Of a stretch of 64,000 nucleotides of DNA, positions 33,729 through 45,299 are shown piece by piece. Origin of the DNA: Acestrorhynchus altus (taxonomy: Eukaryota; Chordata; Actinopteri; Characiformes; Acestrorhynchidae); NCBI GenBank assembly GCA_034509495.1, contig CM067507.1, positions 34,347,860-34,411,859 of the forward strand. The letters are read 5' to 3'. Position numbers and translations under genes: made by a program. The notes under the pieces were generated by a model. That model was not told the origin of the DNA, searched no databases, and was given only the letters and a program-made list of their open reading frames with translations. Numbering within the stretch: the first letter of the stretch is position 1; each line of letters begins with the position of its first letter.

Positions 33729-34350
33729 ACCCCGTGCACGCATACACACGCAGAGACCAAGAGTGTCAAAGAAAAAGAGACAATGCGACTGAAACCACAT
33801 AAATACAAAGTGACACTACGCACAGATTTAGAATTGTGATGCTTTTCAATAGCCCAGTATATCTGTCACCCGAAAATAGGCCCTTCGTTTCATGGTACAT
33901 TTATACAAATGGAGTTGTTGCTACGGTAAAGATCCTGTAGGTTAAAAAGACACGTGGAAATCTTGTGGATGATTGGAATGGGAAATGGAAGTCACCGAGG
34001 TCAAAAGGAGCGAGATAGTCTAGGTAAGAGAAATCCCACAGAGATACTGGCAGCTACACACCATCAACAAAATCCACGAGAGAATACCGGGAAGCAGAAA
34101 TGCCCAGGAATAATCAGTGTCCTCCGGGGCTGAGGACTCAAAGCAGACTGCAGGGCTGGAAAACGAGAAACAGAAAGGACTGTACTTAAGCAAATGTTTC
34201 AATAAGGAATGGACTCATAATGATAATGGAGGCATTTCGATGCTATGCACATTTCTATAAATGGAACAGGGGTTTGATTTGCATTTGAATCATATTTTAA
34301 TAAAGAGTCATTTAGGCAAACAAATGGTTCCGTGAATCATCACAGTCCTA
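33729..34350. other. spacer, no gene found
   Basis: Nothing recognisable. Confidence 0.4.
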
Positions 34351-34354
34351 CATT

Positions 34355-34585
34355 TAGAACCATTATTTTTTCCACATTTTGTGGTCTGTTTTCTAGGCTA
34401 CATCTCAGGATCAGAGTAACTTACAGACATGATGCACATCATAATAAGCAGAGTCGTAATGTCTAACTGTGCTAGACACAAAGAGCCAGCTTTCAGTGCA
34501 TGTTTACTGCTTTGTCCATGTGAACATGCTCAACCTGCATACAGACTCTGACTGATCAGAGAGAGGGGGCGGGGCTGATGCTCAT
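34355..34585 (-). repeat. dispersed repeat family A copy
   Basis: CATCTCAGGATCAGAGTAAC, ACAGACATGATGCACAT and TTTCAGTGCATGTTTACTGC up to TCTGACTGATCAGAGAGAGG match 18400-18710 in the same orientation, with about 110 bp missing in the middle. Confidence 0.82.
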
Positions 34586-34587
34586 GT

Positions 34588-34612
34588 TCAATATATATAT
34601 ATATATATATAT
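34588..34612. repeat. (AT)n microsatellite
   Basis: About 12 AT units at the end of the family A copy. Confidence 0.9.
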
Positions 34613-35329
34613 GCTATAGATAGACACTTATAATAAAAATACTTTTCAAATTTTTAGGTGAATTAAAATACATGAAATTATAAAATCATTCCACAAAACA
34701 GGTGAGTTCTAAATGACATGTGAGATGTTGCTATAGCTCAGAGCACTCTGTTTTCGTTAGGGTATAGGATGGGGGTCCTGAACTGCAATAATAGTTGGAT
34801 TGAAGGATTGTGACAAACTTCAGAAATGACTGGCTGTGACCTTCCGTTCTTGTCAGTCCTCTACATAAATCATATCTGTAGCCAGGCTTTTCGGATTGTC
34901 TCAGAAATCTCCTTCTCTGCCATTTGCCTTCTCCAGCATTCTCCATCAGGAATAAGGTTTAAACCACTTCTTTCAGACAGAAACGGTTGAGCCACCGGGT
35001 TTTTAAAATCCTTCCTTCTATAGAGACCTCAGAATGTGGTCTGCCTATTCAATTCAGGATTACTTTCAAATGCTGGGAAAAAAATGTTGTGTGCTCTCTG
35101 AGTTTGTAATGTTTGTGTGTGCAGGACAGTGTAGTGTGAGTGTATTGTTCACAATCCAGGCATAAATTGATCCTACCAGGAAAAAAAATAAATAAAACAA
35201 CGACAAAAACAATAATTGCAAACATAAAGCAAACCTATGAGTGGCTGTGTGGTGAAGTTCACGAGTAACTGACTATGAATAGCTGAGTCCAAAGTCCTTG
35301 AGCAGTAGAACCTGAATGCTTTCAGTTTG
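34613..35329. other. unique-looking sequence, no gene found
   Basis: Nothing recognisable before the array. The last G on the + strand before the G-free run is at 35329. Confidence 0.45.
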
Positions 35330-37380
35330 ACACCTAAACCTAACCTTAACCTAAACCTTAATCTACACCTAAACCTCACCTTAACCTAAACCTTAATCTA
35401 CACCTAAACCTCACCTTAACCTAAACCTTAATCTACACCTAAACCTCACCTTAACCTAAACCTTAATCTACACCTAAACCTCACCTTAACCTAAACCTTA
35501 ATCTACACCTAAACCTCACCTTAACCTAAACCTTAATCTACACCTAAACCTCACCTTAACCTAAACCTTAATCTACACCTAAACCTCACCTTAACCTAAA
35601 CCTTAATCTACACCTAAACCTCACCTTAACCTAAACCTTAATCTACACCTAAACCTCACCTTAACCTAAACCTTAATCTACACCTAAACCTCACCTTAAC
35701 CTAAACCTTAATCTACACCTAAACCTCACCTTAACCTAAACCTTAATCTACACCTAAACCTCACCTTAACCTAAACCTTAATCTACACCTAAACCTCACC
35801 TTAACCTAAACCTTAATCTACACCTAAACCTCACCTTAACCTAAACCTTAATCTACACCTAAACCTCACCTTAACCTAAACCTTAATCTACACCTAAACC
35901 TCACCTTAACCTAAACCTTAATCTACACCTAAACCTCACCTTAACCTAAACCTTAATCTACACCTAAACCTAACCTTAACCTAAACCTTAATCTACACCT
36001 AAACCTAACCTTAAACTGAACCTCAATCTACACCTAAACCTAAACCTTAATCTACACCTAAACCTCACCTTAACCTAAACCTTAATCTACACCTAAACCT
36101 AATCTTAATCTAAACCTGAATCTACACCTAAACCTAACCTTAATCTACACCTAAACCTAAACCTTAATCTACACCTAAACCTAAACCTTAATCTACACCT
36201 AAACCGAAACCTTAATCTACACCTAAACCTAATCTTAATCTAAACCTGAATCTACACCTAAACCTAACCTTAACGTAAACCTTAATCTACACCTAAACCT
36301 CACTTTAAACTAAACGTCAATCTACACCTAAACCTAACCTTAACCTAAACCTTAATCTACACCTAAACCTAACCTTAACCTAAACCTCAATCTACACCTA
36401 AACCTAAACCTTAATCTACACCTAAACCTCACCTTAACCTAAACCTCAATCTACACCTAAACCTAACCTTAACCTAAACCTCAATCTACACCTAAACCTA
36501 ACCTTAAACTAAACCTTAATCTACACCTAAACCTAATGTTAATCTAAACCTGAATCTACACCTAAACCTAACCTTAACCTAAACCTGAATCTACACCTAA
36601 ACCTAATCTTAATCTAAACCTGAATCTACACCTAAACTTTACCTTAACCTAAACCTCAATCTACACCTAAACCTCACCTTAAACTGAACCTCAATCTACA
36701 CCTAAACCTAACCTAAACCTAAACCTTAATCTACACCTAAACCTAAACTTTAATCTACACCTAAACCTCACTTTAACCTAAACCTTAATCTACACCTAAA
36801 CCTCACCTTAACCTAAACCTTAATCTACACCTTAACCTAATCTTAATCTAAACCTGAATCTACACCTAAACCTAACCTTAACCTAAACCTTAATCTACAC
36901 CTAAACCTCACCTTAAATTAAACCTCAATCTACACCTAAACCTAACCTTAACCTAAACCTCAATCTATACCTTAACCTAAACCTCAATCTACACCTAAAC
37001 CTAACCTTAACCTAAACCTTAATCTACACCCAATCCTCACCTTAAACTAAACCTCAATCTACACCTAAACCTAACCTAAACCTCAATCTATACCTTAACC
37101 TAAACCTCAATCTACACCTAAACCTCACCTTAACCTAAACCTTAATCTACACCTAAACCTCACCTTAAACTAAACCTCAATCTACACCTAACCCTAACCT
37201 TAACCTGAACCTCAATCTATACCTAAACCTCAATCTACACCTAAACCTAACCTAAACCTCAATCTATACCTTAACCTAAACCTTAATTTACACCTAAACC
37301 TCACCTTAAACTAAACCTCAATCTACATCTTAACCTACTCTTAATTTATTCCTTAACCTACACCTAAACCATAATCTACT
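35330..37380. repeat. 35-bp telomere-like minisatellite array
   Basis: The unit, 35 bp, reads CTACACCTAAACCTCACC then TTAACCTAAACCTTAAT. From 35363 to 35957 there are 17 copies that I read as identical, and after that diverged units (CTCACC to CTAACC, CCTTAA to CCTCAA or CCTGAA, and shorter 23-24-bp forms) run on to about 37380, in all some 55-60 copies. The unit is itself built of CCTAAA/CCTTAA/CCTCAC hexamers, close to the telomeric CCCTAA but never the exact tract. The sequence is not a CRISPR array: there are no distinct spacers. Confidence 0.97.
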
Positions 37381-37695
37381 TGAACAGTAACATTGACATT
37401 TTCACTGTACATCGTTTTTATTCTTATATGATCATATATACATCATACAGTGTAACCTTTATTTAGTGTTATGTTAATGGAGGGGAAAGTCCCTTTGAAG
37501 TGTTCATCTGGTAGCTTCTTCTTGACCCAGGGGTTCAGGTGCAGAACTCATGTAATGAAGAATTTATAGGTAAACTCTGAGACTGTGAGAGATAATGAAG
37601 ACACCGTGTGTACAGCATTCCTTCACTGCATTTTAGCAAAAGGGATTTTGAGTAGCATCAGGTATTTATTATTTTTGTCCTGTTTTCTTTGTTCT
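37381..37695. other. spacer after the array
   Basis: AT-rich. No gene recognised. Confidence 0.4.
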
Positions 37696-37699
37696 TTTG

Positions 37700-37862
37700 T
37701 GCTTCATCTCTGTGCTCTCAGGTGTCGATCAGAGGAGGATGGGTTCCACTTTTGAGCCTTGGTTCCTCTCAAGGTTTCTTCCTCCAAGTCTGAGGGAATT
37801 TTCCTTTTGCTGGCTGCTCATAACAAGCCTGGACCTGCAAATCTGTCAAGTTGCTTTATAAC
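37700..37862 (+). repeat. interspersed-repeat relic
   Basis: GATCAGAGGAGGATGGGTTC, TTGGTTCCTCTCAAGGTTTC and AGTTGCTTTATAACAATGCC form the conserved end of a dispersed teleost repeat that I recognise. The GATA tract begins right after it, consistent with a tail-derived microsatellite. Confidence 0.7.
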
Positions 37863-37871
37863 AATGCCTTC

Positions 37872-37933
<62 letters not shown>

Positions 37934-37945
37934 GGATGGATATTA
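37872..37945. repeat. (GATA)n microsatellite
   Basis: About 15 GATA units, then GATGGATGGAT. Confidence 0.98.
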
Positions 37946-39520
37946 CCCTGAACAGTGAGGTGCTGCTGATTATATGAAATTGCTGTGAACTGTTACATCT
38001 TAAGACCAAAATCTCAACCTGCCTGAGTCACAGAAAGCTAAAGAATGACATATTTAGGCCAAATTCCAGGAAACATTGATGACTTTCTTTTGTAATAACC
38101 TGAGAAACGTAGCAGGTAGAAGGTGGGAGAATTAGCTTCAACACACTCAGGGATGGATATGCTGGAATGTGGTCAAAAGATTCCTTGTGCAGTAATCCAT
38201 CTCCCGTTCGACATTCCTCTTCCTCTGTTTCAGTAGGACGGTGTGTGTCATCACTGAACACGGTACATTTCTCCGTTCATTTATTTAATGCACTTCTGTG
38301 TCGTGTCCCCAGGCCATTCTTTTCAGTATGGCCCATAAAGCAGCACGTTGGCATCGCTCGAACGTGCCCACGAACGCGTGGTTTTGTGAATATTGGAATC
38401 ACATGGCTTGCTCTTGCATGCCGTGTAGTGTGTGTTCGTGTCCCTTTTTGATACTGCTTCCCCATAACAGCCAGTGTGTGGGCAGTGAGAGCACCTTCTA
38501 CAATGACCTTGCACAGCTGGAACTGAAGCTTCAATGGGGAATGTTTTCATGGATCAGTTCGGCTACTTGGTCACATGCCTCGTCACCTGCAGGAGCGCTC
38601 AATGCCCCGTAAAAAAGGCACTTCCCTCCGTGCGCTCACTAATGAGCATTAATGCCACAGAGCTGTGAGTGTGCCTTTATTAATACCTCCATGCATTAAA
38701 GATGCATTAGTCAAGACTCAAAAAGCACGACCTCTAGTGGTTCAGAGGCAGTGACCACATCACTCGGCTCATAATGATTAGCTGCTATGAAAACAGTTTG
38801 TGGATTCGCTGTCTCGTAGTCCTTTTTAATGAGCTCCCATGAGTTATCAGACACTACCTGCATTAGAGGGTCAGCATTACCTGCAGCTGACCTGTGTATT
38901 ATATACACATAATATACAACAGTTCGGTACGTTACTCAGACCTACAGCATTGACATACATGCAGCGTTCCTAATTCTGTGTCCAACTCCATCCCATTTTG
39001 GAAAAAGGCTGTAACAAAACAAAACGTGGAAAATTTTTGTCCAGAAAAATATTTTCCGGATGCCGGGGATTGTGTGGAGTCAGGGGTGTCTCTGTTCCTG
39101 GGTGGAGACATTGTGTAGATTGGGTGGATTAGTCTTCCCGGAAAAATGTGCACGTGGCTGTAAAATGCACTTCGTCATTATGCAGAAGTGTGTAACAGTG
39201 CGTCACAGTGATCCTGTCTGAACAGATGAAGTCACGCTGTTACCTTTAAAACTCCTAAAGTGCCTTCCTCAAAGTCAACAGCCTTCCATGTCCTTTGCTA
39301 CAACAGGGCACCTGCAAAGCAGACAAGCCGTCCATTTGAGTTTGATTGGATTTCAAGATTCCTTCCCTCGGTGTGCCTCATTTATCTGCGAAAGGGCTGC
39401 ATGGGTGTGGAACGCTCACCGCAGGACACAGTGTCCCAGTGTAGAAAGAGATCGGGATCGGATAAAGCCTCGGCATGCCATGTGCTGTATCCATTGAGCA
39501 ACCTACAGGGAGGTGTAGAT
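37946..39520. other. unique-looking sequence, no gene found
   Basis: Short frames on both strands at 38028-38612 and 38711-39153 have no recognisable content. The repeat-free ATTAATGCC / CATTAAAGATGCATTAG sequence at 38635-38712 has homeodomain-like ATTA cores and may be regulatory. Confidence 0.4.
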
Positions 39521-39524
39521 GCTC

Positions 39525-39547
39525 TCACACACACACACAAACACACC
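39525..39547. repeat. short (CA)n tract
   Basis: About ten CA units with an AAAC break. Confidence 0.85.
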
Positions 39548-40105
39548 GGAAAAACCAGGCAAGGGAAGGCCTGTAGCATCAACCAGCCAATTAAAAGCAG
39601 CTCCAGTTCAGCAGGCTCAGGGTCGTGGCTGTGTGCTTGACCTTTTGCACGCTGTTTGGCGGCCACTCAGGGATACTGTGGAAACAATACAGATTGTTCG
39701 GAGAAGCACAGCGGGGGAACGGAGGCCAAAAATATGATACAGCAAAGAGGACAAGATGCCAAACCTCATTAGTTTATTGCGTTATTTTTAATTTAGTCAC
39801 ACTGCACATTAAAGGTGGGAGGACACCATGCCGTCTTTTGTACTTTCAGTTTCTAAACTTGGTTACTGTTCAATTAAAAAAATGAAATAAACCCATTTAT
39901 GTCCAAGAAATGCATACACTGCCATAAGGAAAGTGTAATAAGATTCCCCACATCTTCTGTTTTATGGGCCAAAATGCAATATATGCTCAGTCTGGTTACA
40001 AGAGACATATGAGACAAAAAGACATTACACTGTTTGTACAATATAGTGTAACCCACATGTCCTACGTGTCAAACACTTTCAACAAGCAATGTTTCATCCA
40101 GTGTA
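39548..40105. other. spacer, no gene found
   Basis: The 126-codon + frame at 39260-39640 and its overlapping minus frame have no recognisable content. Confidence 0.4.
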
Positions 40106-40109
40106 ATTA

Positions 40110-40222
40110 CCTGAACCCACATCTCAACCTACACCTAAACTCATCCTAACCCTTACTCCAACTAACCTAAACCTTACCTAACCCTAACCTTCACCATAGC
40201 CTACATTTAACCTAACCCTCAC
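40110..40222. repeat. degenerate telomere-like patch
   Basis: CTACACCTAAACTCATCCTA, then AACCTAAACC and TAACCCTCACTCGAAC, a short, diverged relative of the 35.3-kb array type. Confidence 0.75.
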
Positions 40223-40980
40223 TCGAACTCTAACCACAACCACGTTAGGATGTGACGTTCTTACGTTTCTACGTTTCTGCAGCTTCCGTCCAGATACTCC
40301 CATAAGAGAGAGAAGCTCACAAAGCTGCTCTCAATGCGTTCTTGTGTTCTTCAATTCTCATATTTCTGCCAAATGTCATCTTCCACTGCCAAAGCTGCAT
40401 TCCAATTCTGTTTCTTCCTAAATCCTGAAATCCTGCATCAGCTGGTGACTTTCAGGCAAGAACTAACAGAAATTCAGCATTCAGAACTGACTCCATGGAG
40501 GAACATGCTGGTCATAACTGTACGTAACTGAGAAAAGATATCAAATTTAATTTTATTTAATCTAAACAGTGTTTATTGTGTCATGGCGTGAGGCACCGCT
40601 AAGCTGGTACACAGATCTCTTGTCCTTGTGTTTTCACATGTTTGTTTTTGTAACTTAACTGAAATGTTCTTCCCAAGACCTCAAGCCCCTTCTTACCATT
40701 CTTGGTGTTAAGAAGAATGTCACGTACACTTTAAGTATTAGTGCCATCAGTGCACAGCAGCTCTTTGTGAATCATAACAAACTATGTTTGTGTAAATGTT
40801 ATGTTATTCTTGGGGCCTTTTTTTTTACATCATCTTGTGCTTGTTGTGGATCAAAGCCCCAAAAAGCAGTAAATGAATATGGAGGTAGAACATTTTTAAA
40901 TCAACACTCCATTATATTTTAATTAAACTGCTTATAAAAGTGTTTGTTGTCTCATCAGGTGAGGGAGTGTTATCAGATTT
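40223..40980. other. spacer, no gene found
   Basis: A small repeated ACGTTTCTACGTTTCT motif at 40263. Otherwise nothing recognisable. Confidence 0.4.
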
Positions 40981-40984
40981 CTAG

Positions 40985-41475
40985 TGGCTTTGCCTGGTTA
41001 AAGCTTAATTTACACCATATTTCCAAATGTTCTTCTCCTTCTAATGAACACATTCAGCTACTTTAGGTTGCAACCCTTGCTGAAACAGACATGCAAATGC
41101 ACACCCCCCCCACAGCTTCTCTAGCTCCTGTAGAGAAGTACTGTCAATAGAATAGGACGTCCCTGGAGCAGATAGTGGGATACAAAGTCTCCACCATTGA
41201 GCTGTGGAGCGGTGGAACTGTGTCCTTTGGAATGATGGCACTCTATTCAGTAGCCTAGTTTATGGATGAGCTCGGGAACGAGGTGGGGGTGAAGATCGTC
41301 CTACATCCTGACCTCACTCATACCATCAAATCCTCACAGCAATTTTCAAAACGTTGGTCTTCCCTGGACAGTAGTTACTATAACTAAACTGAAAAACAAG
41401 CAGCACTGCCTTGTTTTCAGAAAAAAAAAACAATGAATGAGAATGTGTCCCAATACTTTTGTCCGTAGTGTTTAT
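40985..41475 (+). mobile_element. non-autonomous DNA-transposon relic
   Basis: AGAGAAGTACTGTCAATAGA, GGATGAGCTCGGGAACGAGG, TCCTGACCTCACTCATACC, AAATCCTCACAGCAATTTTC and the terminal GTGTCCCAATACTTTTGTCC lie in the order of a well-known teleost element whose 3' part derives from a Tc1-type transposase gene and which ends ACTTTTGTCC. Diverged, with no frame. Confidence 0.75.
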
Positions 41476-42560
41476 TCACATTCCTTGTTCTATTAATATC
41501 CCAGTGTTAATAAGAGCCTCCAGAATGGATGCCTCGCACCTCATTTGTGAATCATTGGTATAAAAGACATGGAGTATATGGTAATTTGGACAGAAATGAG
41601 GACATGAGGACACGGACTGCTTCAGGACTCAAAGTTGATCAAAGAACCCAGCTCGTCCGTGCTTTCAGAATTAGAATCAAACCCTTTAGAAAACATTAAC
41701 CGCAATGATGAGGAAACTGTGGCTTATATAGGATTTGTATTTCCATATTTTCATCGTACTTTTGTTTACTCGAGATCTGAAAGGATCTCCGCACATCCTC
41801 CCACTCTTCTCTATTTGGCTTCACAATTGGTTATTTTGATAAGGCCGGTAGAACAGCAGCATCTACTGTAACTCCCACAGATGGTTGTTACATGAACAAA
41901 TCCTCATTCTTGTCCTGACTTCAAGGGAGACGCTCTCAAAACCGAGTGCCGGTCCTTTATGAATCACAGCTTAAGCACTGTGAGAAGAACACTAATCATT
42001 TCATACGAGAAGGGGAAGCGTGGAAAGACAAACAAAGAGCCAACATGGCAGCACCCTCCAAAACACGGCTGATTTAAAGCAGCACGGCGCTCGGCTTGGA
42101 CGGTGCTCCGGCTCGCTGAAAAGGAAGGGCTTTTGGCTTTCACAATGTCATCTTCCTCAAATCCACTCATCTGCCGAGGGACAAATCTACCTCTCTGTTC
42201 TTTTTATAGGACATATCACATCTAGCGTGTGCTGTTTGCAGTGTCAGAAGCCACAGAAGCGAGCCTGTTTGAGATCGCTGAACATGGTGTGAAGCCAGCG
42301 TTAATCTCGTCAGTGAAATAGATGATGAAAATACCCTCAGATCAAGATTTCTCATCAATAACGAGATAGAGATGAAATTTTTGCGCTGTGCAGATATTAA
42401 AACTGCTGGAATTCATATATGTAGACAGAAATCTGTAGGATTATGTCATAGAGATCACATATCGTCAATGTCACACGAGGTGCTTGTATCTCCATTTTGC
42501 TGTTTTTGTTTTTTACTTTGTGACATTGTGTCAAAATCTGTCAAAAAAGGTTTTGCCATA
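41476..42560. other. unique-looking sequence, no gene found
   Basis: No repeat signature from about 41900 to 42360 and balanced composition, but frames there (for example 42020-42292) have no recognisable content. Confidence 0.4.
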
Positions 42561-42564
42561 CATT

Positions 42565-42680
42565 GTCATACATTGTCCACTCCCTGTCCACTCTATTGGA
42601 CACTCCTACCTAGTTGCTCCACCTTGTAGATGTAGAGTCAGAGACAGAAGCTCATATGTTGCTGCACTGCTGCGTCCGAT
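42565..42680 (+). mobile_element. fragment of the palindromic TGTCCACTC element
   Basis: TGTCCACTCCCTGTCCACTC, GGACACTCCTACCTAGTTGC and CCACCTTGTAGATGTAGAGT match the middle of the element at 50160 (50490-50555). Confidence 0.75.
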
Positions 42681-42689
42681 TAATTTGGA

Positions 42690-42910
42690 CCAGTGTAGCA
42701 CATGTCTGGGAGTGCAAACACACCAGACAGTTTTGGAAGAGCTATTTATTCAGATCAGCTTTGGGTTCAGAATTTCAGGTCTTGTTTGAACCGTCTGTCA
42801 GGGAAGTCGTTTCCCGTCACTGGCTTCCCACATCTATGGAGAGAATCATGTGACTTATGGCTTGACTTGTTACCATTTATTAAAAAAACTCTCCATTATT
42901 CTTTCACATT
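42690..42910 (+). pseudogene. possible L1-type LINE C-terminal fragment
   Basis: Reads HVWECKHTRQFWKSYLFR, close to the H..W.C....FW motif near the end of L1-type LINE ORF2 proteins, followed by about 40 residues before a stop. The upstream part of the frame lies in the DNA-element fragment, so the join is not a real protein. Weak support. Confidence 0.3.
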
Positions 42911-43357
42911 TTGACTGATATTCTAACGTTTCCACCTCGTCCTAGTGTCAGAATATGTTCCAAAAATAATGGTTCCTCTCAAGGCTTCTTGTAAGATCTA
43001 AATCCCTCTGGTTTCAGGTTGCTCCGTTATATTCATTCTCCTGCACTGCAGTAGTTTGTCTTCCATGTCTTCCACACTCCATTCTTCTCCATCTCTAACC
43101 CCTGAAAACCCTCTCTAACTCCATCTCAATTGTTGGGCCTCTGTTGCAATTGCCCCAAGACCGTTCACAATCGACCACCACAGGAGAAAGGCTTGTTCCA
43201 GCTTCTTATGACAAAATGCAGAGCTGCTCGATCGCCACACTTCATTAGCTGTGGTAATACTTCAGCGCACTGATGTATGAAACAATTCACTCTCCGAGAC
43301 TGGCTCCTGGCAAAATCGCTGTTCAGACTTGCAAAGTGCTGCAGTGATAGTTTGTTT
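42911..43357. other. spacer leading into a pyrimidine tract
   Basis: Nothing recognisable. It includes GGTTCCTCTCAAGGCTTCTT (42971), a short match to the repeat at 37740. Confidence 0.4.
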
Positions 43358-43404
43358 CTTCTGCACAACTTTTCTCTTTTTTTTGTTTTGTTTCTTCTCA
43401 CCAG

Positions 43405-43544
43405 CAGAAAATGACCCCGATTTCCTCAGAAGAGGAAGTGCAGAGGATCTGAGCCACATGAGATACAGCTTTCTTCGGGGAGATTCATTTCAGTCAAATC
43501 CATTCTCTTTAAAGCGGCACAAACAGTCAGACAAGATAAACTAA
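43405..43544 (+). CDS. candidate terminal exon of an unknown gene
   Basis: A 43-nt pyrimidine-rich tract (43358-43400) leads to CTCACCAG and a second CAG, a tandem acceptor at 43404 and 43407. In the frame that stays open after it, about 46 residues include NDPDFLRRGSAEDLSHMRYS, then LRGDSFQSNPFSLKRHKQ, and end at TAA (43542-43544). RRGS fits a basophilic kinase site, and the composition is protein-like and free of repeats. I do not recognise the protein. No clear donor or poly(A) signal follows closely, and upstream exons are not seen, so this may be chance. Confidence 0.27.
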
Positions 43545-43925
43545 ACAGAGTTTATGTCAGGCAGAAGAGAACAAGTCCACAATAAGACTGCATTAATCAG
43601 AAGGCCTCGGGTGTATCAGGCTGATCAAGCACTCGGTTTTAAACTGATTTAGTGGATCTTAAATCATTTTATGGATTTTATGTAAAAGTGGAAGCTTAAT
43701 ACTTGATATTGTATTGCTTGTTTCTCTACCCGAGGTATTTTACAGTTGCAGGGGAAAGTACATCCAGGAATAGTGTGTGAGAGGAAATGTCTTTTTAAGG
43801 TTTTAAAGACAGGTAAGACAGATTGGACAGAAGAAGGTGAAGCGCTCCAGGGAGACGGAGCAGCAACAGTAAATGACCTGTCACCCATAGTGGAAAGCCT
43901 AAACCTGTAAACGGCTCAATCAGAC
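43545..43925. other. spacer, no gene found
   Basis: If 43405-43544 is a last exon this would be its 3' untranslated region. A donor-like CAG/GTAAGA lies at 43810-43816. Confidence 0.35.
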
Positions 43926-43929
43926 GACC

Positions 43930-44010
43930 TAATATAGGACATAATAGGATAGAGCTTTATTGTCCAACCAAAGCAGGACATTTGTCTTTTAAAAAGAGCA
44001 TCTGATGACA
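43930..44010 (-). mobile_element. LINE 3' tail-like remnant
   Basis: ATAGAGCTTTATTGTCCAAC and ACATTTGTCTTTT resemble the reverse complement of the 3' tail of fish LINEs (compare the TTATTGATCC tail at 25590). Short and uncertain. Confidence 0.4.
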
Positions 44011-44069
44011 CACATCCACAAAACACAACGTAAGAAAAGTAATGTGTGTTTATGTACCTAATTTACACA

Positions 44070-45265
44070 AAGGGCACCCCGTGAAAACCTTGTCTTCAAC
44101 AAATTTAAACATATGGACATTTGATCTTCATACACCTATATCGAGAGACGGAGGTGATGTAACTAAACACATGAAGCTGAAGAAATGTCTTTTAAAAATC
44201 ATTTGCAAAATGTGATGAATAGAAATGCAATTTCCATGAGACCCTCTGTGCCCTAATAGGTGGTATTAAAATGATGTCAGTTAGATTTTTCCTATAATTG
44301 TCTACTTTCTCGTTCATCGACTGGAAGATAGATGTTCCCACTCCTCCAGGTGGATGTTTCAGCATCAGTCTTTGTACAGACGCTCTTAGAGTTTCCTTAA
44401 ACCCCCTTTGATACAATAAAGATCTCACAGTGGTTTCTGTGATGGAGAGATCTCCAGGTCCTGTTTCATCAAAGCAGCCCCAAATCATCACACATCCACC
44501 ATCATGGTTCATGGTTGGTGTGAGGTTCTTCTGTTTGTTTGTTTCTATTTCTATGACTGTGCCCAAATAATTGAACATCCGAAGCTCAGTGTTCCAGAAG
44601 TCCTGCTCTTTGACCTGCTCTAATCTTTAGTCTTGTCCAGTTTTTTTTTTGACAGCAAGGGTTTCCTTCTTGAAAATCAAACTTGTCTCTTTCTGATGGA
44701 AGATGCACTTTGACATCATCTGTGGCAAGAGCTCACTGTAGGTTCTGAGATGACATTTTAGGATTGTTGGAGACTTCTTTACACATCTGCTCTTGGGCTG
44801 AACATGCTAGGATGGCCTGACCTGTTCATGTTGGCAGTTGTTTTAAATATTTTCCACTAATTTTTAAATTATTTTGAGGACAGTGGACAGTGATTTCTAA
44901 CTGTTTTGAGATCTTTAAAGAGATCTATTCTGAAGGCATCAGAGAGCTCTTTAGATCTTGCCATGGTGATCCCACTCTTTTCACCAATCAAGAGCAAACC
45001 AAACTAATGTCTGAAGTTTAAATAAGACAGCTTTCACCAAAATTCCCTCTAACGATGGTCTGAACATCTGTAGCTAATGTGCTGCATCTGATTCTGATTT
45101 TAATAAATGCATTTTCACAAGAAAATTGCATTTCTAATAATTACATTTTAGAAAATATACGTGAAAGCCACTTCCTCAGTTTTATGTGTTTAGGTACATC
45201 ACCTCCATCTCTGACTAAATTTAAAATAAAGATCAAATGTCCACATGTCCACACAACATATAAGC
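44070..45265 (-). mobile_element. Tc1-like transposon relic with subterminal inverted repeats
   Basis: ACATATGGACATTTGATCTT (44109) and its inverted partner AAGATCAAATGTCCACATGT (45229) mark the ends, with further pairing inwards (GGAGGTGATGTAACTAAACA near 44150 and TGTGTTTAGGTACATCACCT near 45185). On the minus strand a transposase starts MARSKELSDAFRIDLFKDLK near 44964, then degenerates. The DDE core reads PTMNHDGGCVMIWGCFDETG, then PGDLSITETTVRSLLYQRGF (44400-44500). Length fits a nearly full Tc1 element, but frameshifts and stops make it dead. Same subfamily as 3865 and 25258. Confidence 0.9.
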
Positions 45266-45299
45266 ATACATACAATAATCAAACTCTAGTGGGAAGCAT

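Noticed and set aside
35330..37380. Repeat array resembling a CRISPR array
   Set aside because: Units are directly tandem with no distinct spacers, and the genome context is vertebrate.
39260..39640. 126-codon + frame
   Set aside because: Composition is ordinary for non-coding sequence, it crosses a CA tract, and an equally long minus frame overlaps it.
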